Below are positions 24,981-36,444 of a stretch of 64,000 nt of DNA, piece by piece (position 1 is the stretch's first letter; each line of letters opens with the position of its first letter). The notes beneath the pieces were generated by a model. The model saw only the letters and a program-made list of their open reading frames with translations, searched no databases and had not been told where the DNA came from. The position numbers and the translations under genes are program-made. The stretch is from Diplodia intermedia (taxonomy: Eukaryota; Ascomycota; Dothideomycetes; Botryosphaeriales; Botryosphaeriaceae): positions 186,001 to 250,000 of the forward strand of contig JAKEKT010000055.1 in assembly GCA_021495925.1 (NCBI GenBank), in the 5' to 3' direction.

Positions 24981-25438
24981 ATTATAACTAGCTTTTCTAT
25001 AGTATATAGATATACTCTCTTAGCTAGCTTCTTAACCCTTCGTAGTTAACTTAAAGTTTTAATTTAAACCCTATTAATTTAGAGATAACCGGCTTACTAT
25101 ATATCGTATAATCGCGTAATATCTTCTTATCTAATTATTATTATCTCTCTTCTATCTCTTTAAGATAAACCCTTCGGTTTAATCCATCTACTAAGTAACT
25201 CCGAAGCTTAGTAGAAGAAGCCTATTATTATAGTAATTAAAAAGTAGATTTAATTTCTACTCTTATAGAAGTCTTTAATACTATTATTACTTCTTATAGA
25301 AGACTTTAATACTATCTTTTCTTTCTTTTTACTATTTATAAGTTTAACTCTTAATTATTTTATATATCTTCTATTTTACTACTTAATACTATAGCTAGTA
25401 TTACGTACTTCTCTATTAGATAAGACGTAAAGAAAATA

Positions 25439-25586
25439 TATTAAAATATAAGTATTTATAGTAGTAGATAGCTTAGTTAGTAAAAAGTAGAGTATATAAG
25501 TAATCTTTAAAATAGCTCTCTATTACTTCTTATATCTTATCTCTAATAGATGTATAAATATATTCTTATTTATTTAAATTCTAATA
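25439..25586 (+). repeat. 3' LTR (148 bp)
   Basis: Same length and gap-free alignment to the 5' LTR; followed directly by the target duplication TAAAG at 25587-25591. Confidence 0.9.
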
Positions 25587-25591
25587 TAAAG

Positions 25592-25740
25592 AAGTTACTA
25601 ATATAACGCCTCTATAAAATATATTAAGCGAAACTCCTATTATTTAACATTAGCGAAACTATAGAAACATTTAAACTAGAAGTAATACTAGTATTACTAT
25701 TCTAGAAACCTTAAGAAGACCATCTTAAATGGTTGCTTAA
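25592..25740. repeat. Right edge of the AT-rich block
   Basis: AT-rich and CA-poor at first, returning to ordinary composition by about 25.73 kb, where CA and TG reappear abruptly. Marks the right limit of RIP. Confidence 0.65.
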
Positions 25741-25853
25741 AGAACGTAAGGCACCCGCAAAGAAGAACGTCTTCATTCTCCCTTCATTCTACCCCTTCTT
25801 TCCCCCTTAATGTAATTGAGCTCTGAAAAGAAGACTAACCAGCTAGTGCAGCG

Positions 25854-26253
25854 ATGGATGAGAATGTCTGGAAAAAATTCGAGGTTGAAATGAAGTTTCA
25901 CCGGACCTTGACAGCTGCCAACCTGGGCAAACTCCTGTCTGCGTGGGAAAGCCAACCGCTCGGTGATGAGACATCCTCGTACAAGCTCAAGTTCGAGATG
26001 ACCGACGGTAAGCTGGGGACTTGCGCAAAGTGGCAGAGTTGCTAATGTTCTATCCCCAGCTCTCGATCGCTTGTACAGGCACGTATCTGACATCCAAACC
26101 GCACAAAGGCAAATGGAGCGGGATCAGCAAAGCAGCCACAACAGCGAAGTAGGGAGTGTGGCTGAACAGTCCCTCCATGCAAGACAGACGAACAGATCTG
26201 TATCCATCAGCAGATCAGCGACTACGCGGAGGGGCACTTTCTTCTCTCGATAA
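25854..26253 (+). CDS. Small hypothetical protein at the edge of the RIP block (115 aa, 2 exons)
   Basis: Exon 1 is 25854-26007 and exon 2 is 26060-26253, joined by a 52-nt GTAAGC...CCCCAG intron, giving 115 residues. The sequence is charged and helical (MDENVWKKFEVEMKFHRTL...) with a basic Ser/Arg-rich tail, no signal peptide and no membrane helix. I do not recognise it. It starts only about 130 bp from the RIP-mutated block, so it could be the 3' remnant of a larger gene disrupted by the element. The clean intron and normal codon use argue that the piece itself is not mutated. Confidence 0.5.
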
Positions 26254-27067
26254 GAGCAAGCTCAGATGAATGTGGCATTCGATGTAGTACTCGTACAGGA
26301 AACATGTTGGGCATTGCGGTCATAGAGTTCATCTCGTTTGTGTTATTCCAAAGCGGGCGTCGATCTTATTTCGTGCATTTCAGCTCAATCAGCTATACTT
26401 CCGTGAGTCTTGTGTTGCAATATAAGGGACAATTACGCGCACTGTAATTTAGCGCAGCGGCTGCTTTATGCTTTGCAACATGTGGCTAGTCGTCGTAATG
26501 AGAGGTTTACATCGAAATGGGATCTCCGTACACTTCTTCTGGACCATCACTGACCAGTTAATTGATAAGACGATCCAGCATCGTCTGCATGTTACGTTTT
26601 ACGCTTTTCTGAACAAGGAGCTGATTGCACAGGTCGCTGGCCGGGCATAGGCATTGCATTTCAGGTTGGGAGTTGCAGGTTTTCCGACGGTGATGGAATT
26701 GTTCAACTTCTTCGGGAAATTTACTCAAAGACGGAACTTGTGCAAATTCGACTGTATGAAGGAAAGAGCTCAGTCAACTCATCTGAGATTCTGGGGCGTC
26801 CAAAGCCGGAGATAGTTGGCGACTGTTTACTACCCCGGTTGATGTGGTGTGTGTGGAGCAAATGGTTTGGCGTAGCTTCTTCTCTCCCATAAAAAAAAAC
26901 AATCACGATCAAGTAGCAGATTTCTGTTACACCAATCCATTCACATTTTATACCATATTTTTCTACCAGCCGCCACCTCCCACAGTCTCGCGTGTCGGAA
27001 AAACACCCGAAGCTTTCAACAATCCCTGGAAAAGTCTCGATACCATGAGCAGCACATGGCGATACGC
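26254..27067. other. Intergenic
   Basis: No supported gene. A minus-strand frame here is only the unspliced continuation of the deuterolysin exon past its true 3' splice. Contains the 3' flanks of two convergent genes. Confidence 0.5.
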
Positions 27068-28247
27068 TTAGCAGCCAGCGTAGATAGCTGAACATCATCA
27101 GCACCAATACCAAACGAGAAGAGAAGACCACACAAAACATACCTTGAGCATAAAGCGTATACGTATCCGCATGCTTCAAGTTCTGCGCCGCGGTCAACGC
27201 CTGCACAGCCTCATAGCCATACGCGCCATTCTGATCCGTGGTGCCAGCAATCTCGCTCAGGTGCGTCATCTCATGCAGGGTCGTCGTCTGCTGGTCCTGG
27301 TCGTGGCAGGTGCGGCTGGTGGCCGAGAGGGCGGAGAAGTACAGGGGGCAGTTGACCATGTAGCTGCTGGAGGGCAGCGTGTACGCCAGCACGCCGCTCT
27401 GGCAGCCGTTGCCGTACACGTCGGTGCAGTAGTAGTCGGACGCGCCGCTCGTCGTGCTCGCGCTCTCGCTCGCCACCCGCCCGAAGACGGCGGCGACCTG
27501 GCTGCGCGTCGACGACGACGTCGTCTTGAAGTACTCTTGGAACTTGCTCGCCGACCCCGACGCCGCGGCGGCCTGCGCGGCTAGCGCCAGGCTGCGGCTG
27601 TTGGCGACCGCGTTGACCGTCGCCGTGCGCCGCGAGCCCGTGCAGTCGGCGTTGACGGCGGTGCGCTTGACGAAGCGCGCGCGCGCCTCGGCGGCGGCGG
27701 CGCCGTCGACGGTCGTGCTGATCTTGTTGCTGGTGTAGGGCACTGCGCCTGCGATGGACGTCGTGCCGTCGGCCGCGAACGAGATGGCGCCCGACGAGAG
27801 GATGTCGATGGCGCCGCCGGCGGAGAGGTCGTGCGCCTCGGCGAGGTCGAACTGCACGGCGACGCTCTCGCCCGCGGCGAGGCTCTGGAAGGCGTCCTCA
27901 CTGAGGTTGGAGGTGGCCATGCGCAGGCGGATGCCGTCGAAGGCGATGCGGGACTCTGTGGGCGGTTAGGGCGAAGGGTGCTTGGGAGTGGGGGGAGTGC
28001 TGTCACTGGTGGGGTACGTACCGGCCGAGTTGACCTCGGTCTTCTCGACGGCGGTCTTGTCGAGGATGCTGCCGACCTTGAAGAGCTTGAGGGCGGAGGC
28101 ACCGTTGTTGGTGAGGGTGGCCTTGACCTCGGAGTTGCCGACCATCTCGAGCTTGACATCCAGGGGAGAGTCGCGCTTGTTGAGGTCGACGGCAGTGCCG
28201 CTGACGATGGTGGCCAAAGCCAGGAGAGAGCCGGCGAAGAACTTCAT
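27068..28247 (-). CDS. Deuterolysin metalloprotease, M35 family (352 aa, 3 exons)
   Basis: Secreted zinc neutral endopeptidase. Exons 28022-28247, 27143-27955 and 27068-27087 (GT-AG, in frame) give 352 residues, the usual preproprotein length. Signal peptide MKFFAGSLLALATIVSGTA is followed by a propeptide ending at a Lys-Arg (FVKR) before the mature start TAVNADCTG. The mature domain has the HEMTH zinc motif (about residues 303-307) with catalytic Glu, the GTTDQNGAYGY aspzincin motif supplying the Asp ligand, paired cysteines, and the family's end HADTYTLYAQAIYAGC, whose last residues come from a 20-nt terminal exon. Expected to act extracellularly, with preference for basic proteins. TATA box about 97 bp upstream. 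Confidence 0.93.
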
Positions 28248-28343
28248 GGTGCAGAAAGATCGGGATGAGGACGAGCTTCAAATGAGACTGGTGCTGAACT
28301 GCTGAGGTGCTGCTGTCGAACTCAATCGTAGGAATTGGGCTTG

Positions 28344-28351
28344 CTTTATAG
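28344..28351 (-). promoter_or_regulatory. TATA box of the deuterolysin gene
   Basis: Minus-strand CTATAAAG about 97 bp before the ATG at 28247, with an intervening leader containing CAGCA/CTCAG stretches typical of a fungal 5' UTR. Confidence 0.6.
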
Positions 28352-30529
28352 TCAACCGCACTCGATATCTAACATCTATGTCGTGATCAGGCTTTCTATC
28401 TTCACAGCACGACCTTACGCAAAGCAGAAGGAAGTAATGACAGTGGATGGAGACATGTTCGGTTTGACTGTGGTGGGCAGGAAGATAGCCGCCGAAGTGG
28501 GAAACTACGGAAATCAGTCCATAAACGGCATTGCCGTTCCTCCATACAAGGGCCCTTGATGGAGGTACCTCTAGCGCTAGTTGGTAGAAACAAGTCTGTG
28601 CGGGTTATCAAGCCAAGGCGTGGTTGTGCACTGGGTTAGTATGCCAAGCATAAGTGGCTGTAGAGACCCTCAAAAACCAATCTACATTCTGGTCGATATA
28701 AGCCTGCTTAATCGTCTATGGAAAGCCTCATAGGTGGACTTGGCCCCGAAATGATTTTCTTGGTAGAATTTTGGCCGAAGTACGAGCACACAACCTTGCA
28801 AAGGCCATTAGCGAGCAAAGCTGGTGTGAGGTGTCGATAGCAGAAAGCAGACGGGTGGCGAGCCCAGGAGCTAAGGGGAATGCACAGCTTTATTAGGCAG
28901 GAGAGAAAGAGAATGAAACGGTCCGTTCGTATTGGCGTCAAGAAAAGCCCACGGGGAATGCCAAGGACGGGGCGCATGGGGCGGAGAATAACTCGTACTA
29001 ACAGATCCGGATACGAAGCTTTTGTCTGGGGGTGCTTGGCACGCCCTGGAGTTCCGCCCGCCACTCTTTCTTCTCTCCGTCTCATTCCCACTTCAAGCGA
29101 CACTGCAGTAAAGTAGCAGACTGTGTGCTTTCAGTGCAATTGGATCATGAGCCTACATGTGACTTGGATTCCAAGTTGACGCGGAACCGTGTCGGGGAGA
29201 ATCACCGCTGGCGTGGCCAAGGAATCGCAACGCGTCTTGGCATCTTGGCATAGTACTGTCTGGCCATCGGAAGAGATGCTGGATAGCCGTCAAATCCGGC
29301 CGTAAAGCCGGTTCTGTCCCGTCCGGGCCGCAAACACATTTCATGGAGTGGATGATGCGGTCCGTCGGGCGCTTCCGACACGGGATCCGCCCCTCAGCGG
29401 CATCGTATATGCGCCAATGTCGTCCCCTATCACCATACCAAACAAGGTTTGGCCCAAGCGATGCTACTTTGCGGCCAAGAGACCTTCTTTTTCCATCAAG
29501 CCTTCCGTCATCTCATCGCCAATTCGACAGGAGCATGACACGAGTCTCCGTTCCTGAACACTTTGCTACCTTCTTGTTTGGACAGTGACCGAGTCGAAGC
29601 CGAATCGGATCTCTACTCGGCCGCTTCACGGGCTGGTCATGACTAAGGTGCTTCCTGTTGATGCTGATAAGAGTGGAAGCGAAGTGCAGCCTGGAGCGGT
29701 TCCATCGTTGAAGCCTTGGCAGATGAACAGAAAGTTTGCTTGCCAAGTCTTCAAACCACGGGCATAATAGACCTTGTCCCCTCCATGGAACTTTCAGCCT
29801 ACTTCTTGGGGCGGTTGATTGTACAGTAGACTCGAGAGCTGGAATGATGATCATCCGGGGCTTCATCGGACATTGCTCCCTTTCCATCAACACCGCGCCA
29901 CTCTTGCCCAACCGGGTATAGACTTGAAGACATATCGGCGTCTCAAGAGTAGTAGAGCTTTACCACATTGCATTTGTTTCTGTTGATGAGATAGAAAGCA
30001 TGTTTTACCCGAAAGGATCGTCATCTGCACGAAACAGAACGATGGGTTATTAATTATTGTGTCAGCACCTTCAAACTCAACAAAACGACCAGGAATGACA
30101 CAATTACTGAAAACCAATATCCTTATTTCAAAAACATGGTCAGGATTGATTTAAAGACGTTCCGAGGAGTCTATGTTCAGTTATTTGACTGTTAATACCG
30201 ATGTCAATGACACGACACGATGAATTGATTTGAAAGCTGGAATGGCCGTATCATATGCATGGTCGTGTACGATGAAAAAGAGTAACTCCATTTGCAAAAC
30301 ACTCTGCAAATGCTCACTGGTAGGAACAAACACTTAGGTGACGCCGACATCGACCATTTCCGCCCCCAAGCTAACCGAATCCTTCGCGCCAATAACAAAG
30401 CGGCACCATGCAACAAATCTCCTATTCTTTCGAACGCGCCGACCTCCCCCGGGCAACAACCACAAGGAAAACCCCGCGAAAAGGAACCAAGCAACAGAAC
30501 CCGGCCATCAACCCCAACACGAAGCCACC
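28352..30529. other. Large intergenic region (2.2 kb)
   Basis: Divergent promoters of the deuterolysin and DH/PH genes at the two ends. Several short frames occur but none has motifs, introns or coherent composition. No tRNA, repeat or RIP signature recognised. Confidence 0.5.
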
Positions 30530-33131
30530 ATGGATGCGCAGCCCGCCCTCCCCCCACGCGCGGTAAGTTGCCGCGCATTGCCCCCGCCCCGCCCAGCCCC
30601 GCCCAGCCACAACCCAGCGTGTGCGCACGAAAGAAAAAAAAATAATAACGCGCCACACCAGGCCCGCACCCTCGCCGCGCACAGCCTCCGCCTCACCACC
30701 GCCATCGACGCGTTCCTCGCCGAGAAATCCTCAACCACCGCCGCCGCCACCGTTACTGCTGCTGCCCTCACCACCCTCGCCGCCCAGACCACCGCCATCG
30801 CCGCCTCCCTCCAGCAACTGCACGCCCTCCTCCTCCGCGACGGCTGCGGCGGCGGCGGCGGCGATGGCGGTGACGGTGAACGCGACCACCTGGACGCGGC
30901 GCTGAGGGCGTGCGCGTTCGCGTTCGCGTGCCTCGATGCCGAGGTGCGGCGGCTGGAGGCGGAGACGCCGTCTGGCGGCGCGAGTGCGAGTGTTGCTGCT
31001 CCTGCTCCCGAGGCGAGGAAGTGGCGCATCAAGCGGATTTCGGCGTCGAAACCGGCGCAGACGCAGTTGCCGAAGTGGCGGGACGACGCGATGGCGGAGC
31101 TGCTGCGGCAGTTGGGCGGGGTGAGGGCGGTGTTGGCGGGGTGGGTGAGGGCGTTGTTGGTTGTGCCGGGGTTGGATGGGGAGGAGGTGGAGGCGCCGGG
31201 GTGGTGGATGGGGGAGGTGGTGGGTGGGGAGCAGTTGGTGCAAGGGGAGAAGGCGTTGAGGGCGGCGTGGCCGGGGGTGGAGGGGGTGGATTTGGTCGCG
31301 GGTGCGGAGGGCGAGGTGGGGTTTGTGGAGGCGGTGATGGAGTCGGAGGCGTATCGGGCTGCGGTGGCTAAGGCTGCGGCCATGAGGGATGTTGTTAGTC
31401 GGGGGGATGGGGGAGCGGCTGGTGTTGAAGACCCGGGGGAGAATGGGGAGCTTGGTCCGAGTGGGGCGCAGGCGGTGGCAGAGGTGGATGGAGTCGTGGA
31501 AGGAACGGGCCAAGGAAACGGCGAGCCGGCTGGGTTGCAAGAAGGAGTAGTGGCAGCGGAGGCGGCATCAAACACGCCTCAAAAAGCAGCGTCGAATGCG
31601 GACGTCAACTTGGAGGATAACGAAGACGCCCCTCCGCTGCCGCCGCGGGAGCAGAAGACCAAGGAAAGTGAGGAAGATGAAGACGCACCGCCATTGCCAC
31701 CCCGGAGACCTACTGCTTCTCCTCCGCCCGTGGCATCTTCGTCCACAGCCGATGACACCGCTGACAACAACCCCGAACCGTCACCGCATGGGCCCGACCA
31801 CACAGAAGACACGACCGCAACCACACCCCGCCCCTCCGCAGACGCAACCACACCACCTCCAGCCCCTCGCACAGTCAAGTCCGACGACCCCGCCACCCTC
31901 GAAACCGCCGCCGCCTCACCACTACCATCACCACCCGCCGACCCAACCCCCACCACCCCTCCCCCCGCCCCCCCACCATCCCCCCGCGAACTCCTCATCC
32001 ACCAACACTGGCAAACCCTCCTCCTCAGCGAACTCCGGCACATCACCACCCTCCACAGCCTCGTCACAGCCCTCACCCACTCGCCGACTCTACACGCCTC
32101 CTGGCCTTCCCTCCTCCCGCACCTCGACGCCCTGCTCGGCCCCCTCTCCCTCCTCGCGTCCCTGCACACGCGGCACCTGCTGCAGCCGCTCGCCGTGCAA
32201 TTGCGCAGCGTCGTCAGGACGGACCTCATCCTGCCGGTCTTCCGGCAGTGGTGGCGGCGGGCAGGCGCGACGGTCATGGCGGTGGCGCGGCGGGTGCCGC
32301 ATGCAGTCGCCGCGGTGCGGGCGACGGGGGAGGAGGCTGGAGAGGGGTTTAGGGCGTGGGTGGGGGGGATGGTTGGGGTGGGGGTGGAGGGCGGGTTGGA
32401 GGGGGTGTTGGGGTGTGCGGTGGGGCGGTTGGAGGGGTATTGCGAGGTTTTGGGGGCGGTGGAGGGGTTGGAGCGCGGGGAGATGGGGGAGGAGGGGGAG
32501 GGCGAGGATGGGGAGGGGTCGACGCAGGTGGGCGACTATGCGAGGATGATGCGGAGGATTAAGGAGGCGTGCGAGACGGTGATGCGGGAGGCGGCTGATG
32601 CGGAGGTGTTGCGGGAGATGCATCGGAGGATTCAGACGCTGGATTCGCGGAATGTGGATGTGTTGGATTTGTTTGGGAGGGAGAGGCGGTTGGTGTGGCA
32701 GGGGTCGCTGGCTTGTCGGACGAAGGGGAAGGGGGTGTGGAATCAGGTGCATTGCGTGTTGCTTGATAACTACTTCTTCTGGGGAAGGGTGGAGAGGCCG
32801 CGGGAGATGTGGTTTGGAAAGTACAAGTACGGCGAGAAGCTGTGGGTTCTGGAAGCGGTAAGTGTCGGAACGGGGAAGACGTGTGTTTGTGTGCTAATCA
32901 GATGGGTAGCCGATGCCGGTGCAACAACTTGAATGTTCCTTCGAAGCTGCTTTGGATGGGAAGACGAAGGCCTCAATCAGGGATAATGTCCCGCGGGGCT
33001 CAGAGCTGTTCGTGTTTTCTGTAAAGGCAGGGGAGGTTAAGCATTCCATGGCCGCAACGACAAGTGACGACAGGCAAACGTGGGTCAGCTTTTTGCAGTC
33101 GTCGGCTGCTGGAGTGAGAGAGGGCGCTTGA
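30530..33131 (+). CDS. DH/PH-domain protein, probable Rho guanine-nucleotide exchange factor (816 aa, 3 exons)
   Basis: Start chosen at 30530 in a perfect CCACCATGG context; exons 30530-30562, 30662-32857 and 32910-33131. Residues 1-200 are helical and Ala-rich. The middle is Pro/Ser/Thr-rich with two PPLPPR-type SH3-ligand motifs (near residues 335 and 355). Residues about 450-680 form a helical block starting LLIHQHWQTLLLSELRHITTL, which reads as a divergent DH (RhoGEF) domain. After RNVDVLDLFGRERRLVWQG, a PH domain (about 695-816) has its beta strands and the closing TWVSFLQ helix. Such proteins load GTP on Rho/Cdc42-type GTPases at the cortex. The DH call is from pattern, the PH is clearer. 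Strand-specific GC bias creates many false antisense frames. Confidence 0.72.
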
Positions 33132-33541
33132 CATTACATGGACACTGAGCTGTATGGGCACTTGTTTAGTAGTATGGTTTGCTTCACCACCGTTGAAGAG
33201 AACGATGCAGACAGATTTGAAACGTGACGGATGATGATATCCAGAAAATACCAGAAGGGAACGAAATATGCATATTGCTTAATGCTTCTCTCGTCTTCGC
33301 ATGAAGTCATTTGACACGTCAACATCGGAAGGTATAATTTGCTACCAACACGACACCGCTTTGACCAGAAGAGTGGAGTCTCTGAAGTTACTTGCTACCA
33401 GTGGCCGGGCGATAGGCCGTGTAGCTCATCTGACCTACTCAATGACGCTATTTGGTTGAACATTCGTCCAACGTTTTCCAATCCGTCCAACATTCCCCGT
33501 CAAGAAACGTGACTCGTTTCTAAAGCGCAACCAGAGAACCG
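33132..33541. other. Intergenic between convergent genes
   Basis: About 410 bp holding the 3' ends of two convergent genes. Nothing recognisable. Confidence 0.5.
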
Positions 33542-34284
33542 CTAGTAGTAGCGCTCCTCCACTGCAGCCTTACTTCCTTCCGGCCAGACCCAAGGATTCT
33601 CTCTGTTCCGAGCCTCCTCCTCGGCCTCCTTGGCCGCCTTCTCCTCAGCCTCCTGGGCCTCTTTTGCCTTCAAGCGCCTCGCCTCTTCCCAAGCCGCCTC
33701 CCTTTCCTCCGACGTCAGATTGTCCTTGGCGTTTCCCTGTCCGTCGGTGCGCATTGTCTCGAGCTCGATAGCATCGCCGTCAGCGTGTGGCTTGTTCTGC
33801 TGAACTTCAGCCAGGGCCTCGTGGTACGTGACGTACGTCTTGCTCCTCGCAGCAGGCTGAATGTTGTCTTGAGCCTCGAGATCGACATCGTTGCGGCGGT
33901 TGCTGGCACCACCACCACTAGAGTTGTTGCGCTTGTCGATGAATTCGGCGAGCTGCGCGATGGACTCGATGGCGGCGCGCCGCTCCTCCTGCGCGTTTCC
34001 CTGCACGCAAGATCAGTGCAGCCGGACCTCTGAAAAGCATGCGACGCGAAACGCCGCACCTTCTTCTTTTTCTTCGCCATGTCGTTGAAGCCGTAGTGGC
34101 CGCAGGTCAGAACCCAGACGATGCCGCGCAGACACATCCAGAACAGCAGCCAGGGAATGCAGACGGCCATGGCGAGGTAGGAGCAGACGAGCGTCCAGAA
34201 CAAGAAGCAGCGTGGACCGCATATTTCCACAAATGGGTCGCATGCGTTGGATTCGCCGCGGCGATAGTCCATGGTGGGTCGCAT
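33542..34284 (-). CDS. Two-helix membrane protein with charged C-terminal tail (227 aa, 2 exons)
   Basis: Exons 34060-34284 and 33542-34000 with a 59-nt intron whose branch CTGAT and CAG acceptor are clear. The N-terminus (MRPTMDYRRGESNACDPFVEICGPR) is followed by hydrophobic helices (about residues 27-62), a short loop and a KKKKK cluster at the junction. The rest is cytosolic: an Asn/Ser linker and a strongly charged Ala/Glu/Lys helix (EEREAAWEEARRLKAKEAQ...), probably coiled coil, ending ERYY. The start could also be the second Met (34272). I do not recognise the family; a membrane-anchored scaffold is a guess. A TATA box lies about 115 bp upstream. Confidence 0.62.
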
Positions 34285-34398
34285 GGCTGAACGCTGGACT
34301 GGTTTGGGGTGGGGCTTGGAGGCGACGGAGCGCGGGTGGAGAGGCTCTGCCAGGAATGAGGTTGAAGAGAAGAGGAGAGTGAAGAAGTGAGGTGGGAG

Positions 34399-34406
34399 TT
34401 ATATAG
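34399..34406 (-). promoter_or_regulatory. TATA box of the two-helix membrane protein gene
   Basis: Minus-strand CTATATAA about 115 bp upstream of the ATG at 34284. Confidence 0.55.
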
Positions 34407-36444
34407 CAGCTGCCCATCGTTGCTGTTATCGATATGGTTGGCGAGCTCGGACGGTGATTTGTTCGTCGGATGCGTTGAAGGGAAAGCTGAGTCACAGGTT
34501 GTAGGGACTGTCCAATTGGGAAGTCGTGGATATCCCCATAGAACATGTGACTATCACTACCTTCTCACGTCTCGCAGTACTGCGTGTAGAATTTCATGAA
34601 AGAGTTCGCCCAGTCCAATCCCTGGTAGCGGCTTGAAGCAAGCTTGCTCCAGGACTTGATGATGTCACATTTTACCGTCCAATTTTTTGTTGCGCAATTT
34701 TTTCAGAGCAAGCTAAGGCGGGGAGTGAGGGCAATAACCTCTCCATGTGATAGGAATCATGCCGCGCCCCTTAGAGAGTGTTGAAGGCAATACTGGGAGG
34801 CGTAGGATTATTTGTACCCAAGTTATCGCATGGCCTTTTACATAACTTATTGATGCTTGCCTAATGTTTCCAGAAGGTTGCCTCTTTTGAAACGGCTTGA
34901 TAGACATTTCCTTGCTGGACTGCTGATACATCTATCAGAGCAATACCTGGTGCTAAACTTAAACTGCAACCTTTTAGGAATCTTGCTCACTAGGTTGGAA
35001 TTACGAAGCGGCGCCACTAATGGCAAGGGTCTTCACATCGTCATAAATCACATGGATGAGGGCCGGGGCAAGCATCATCAGTTCATCTCCCTCCGATATT
35101 AAAAGCATCATTCCCTGTTCCACGCCCGCATAAACAGAGTAAGTATCTCGGTGAGATAATAGATTGCGGAACGCGAGACCGAGTGTGGCTCAGCCCGGCT
35201 CAGGTAAAGAGGCTGGCCGTAGTGCTTACGACAAAGACCGAAAATGGCATAGTTTGCAGAGATGATGAGTAGCGTTACACCCATCGATAAATTCCGACAT
35301 GAGGAAGATGGCTATATCCCCCGTATGTTTAGAGCGGGACCTACGGTACATCATTCACCGTCGTCGTTTGGATCACGGGCAATGTTGCTGCTTACTGTCC
35401 AAGCGTCGGGTGGTGGCGTAGCGGAGAGTGAGGTGTCCTGCCGCAGGCAGTGCAAACTTGACTAGGCCACCATAAGCTTACACCGTGATAATCAAGAGGC
35501 TTAAGTTCGATATGATTGGTTCAAATCATCATTGCTAAATGTTATGATGGGCACGCTACCCGACAATAGCCACTCCATTCGACCTGCGTTAAATGATGAA
35601 CAGAATCTGTATTGCCCTTTTAGTGCATCTACGCAAATTGACATAGGAGTTCTTATATGGGGGTTTTTTTGAGGCAATTATTGACAGTGACGATACCTAA
35701 TCTTGGTTGCACAACAGTGGACTGGTTTCGCTTCGGGCCGTCCGGAGAAGATTTCCAGGGGCAGAAGTCACACATTCCTGTCGTGTGGTCCCTGTCGATC
35801 ACGTACGAAGCTTATTTTCAAGCTTCGCGCATCAAGCCAGTCAGGACATTCACAGAGTCGTACCAAGATATGATGGATCTGATGGAGACAATGAAAGACC
35901 AAGAGCGGACCACATAGGCCTTAACAGAAAAAGCGCTGACGTCAGATGTTCCTGAAAGCCGGTGTGTAAAACCGAGATGGCTAAATTTAGCAAGACGTGC
36001 ATCCTGCAGGATTCCGTCTTCTCCGGAGCAAGATCGGCGACTTGCCCGCGTTTTTTGTTCCATTTGACATATTGGCATGCAGTCAAGCGCGGTAAAACAA
36101 AGCTCACGCAATCATTTCGCGAGCAGCCATGAAATGAAAGAGGCTTCCCGAGGATATAGAAATTGGGCCTGGTACGATGCGTTCCATTCAAGCTCCTGGC
36201 GTCGGGTCCGATGAAGGTTCTCGGACCTCAAGCAATGTGTCTCACGATTCCTCGGCGAAATGCAATCCTGTCAGACTACTACAGGCCAACCACCTCGTAT
36301 AGTTCCACAAATGCGACTTCTTGGCGATATTCCCTAAACTCCACCCTCTCCCATCTCGTCCATAAAAGCGGCCATCTCCCCATCAAAGCACCCACCAAAA
36401 CAACAACAAAACTCCAACACTTTCGCTCAATTCCAACCACCGCC
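34407..36444. other. Intergenic (2 kb)
   Basis: No supported gene. Short motif-free frames on both strands. The right end holds a TATA-like CATAAAAG (about 36360) some 80 bp before the next ATG and a C/A-rich leader. No repeat or RNA gene seen. Confidence 0.5.

Larger units (their letters stand above)
11865..25586 (+). mobile_element. RIP-inactivated Copia LTR retrotransposon with nested insertions
   Basis: Bounded by 148-bp LTRs (11865-12012 and 25439-25586) that start TATTAA and end TAATA, as expected from TG...CA after C-to-T mutation, and flanked by a perfect 5-bp duplication TAAAG (11860-11864, 25587-25591). Reading through stops, the plus strand has Copia order: gag (12.0-12.96 and 15.2-15.65 kb), protease-like LINTRSIYYVYNRF near 15.77 kb, integrase (16.25-17.1 kb, ending in YIRDVTFNKF), reverse transcriptase (19.8-20.68 kb, resuming at 22.86 kb with YINSYLFIFFFINNVILAF) and RNase H to about 24.1 kb. 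Integrase before RT is the Copia arrangement. Nearly every Trp, Gln and Arg codon position liable to C-to-T change is a stop. No ORF of 60 residues survives. Confidence 0.9.

Noticed and set aside
10840..25700. AT-rich block considered as a centromere or mitochondrial insertion
   Set aside because: Its content resolves into identifiable retroelements with LTRs and target duplications and RIP-type dinucleotides; no mitochondrial gene is seen. A pericentromeric location cannot be judged from one window.
26721..27067. Unspliced C-terminal extension of the deuterolysin frame
   Set aside because: A 55-nt intron leading to the family's AIYAGC end explains the gene; the extension is read-through.
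30508..31575. Long antisense frames under the DH/PH gene
   Set aside because: Shadows produced by strand-biased GC; no motifs, while the plus strand has clear PH features and good splice sites.
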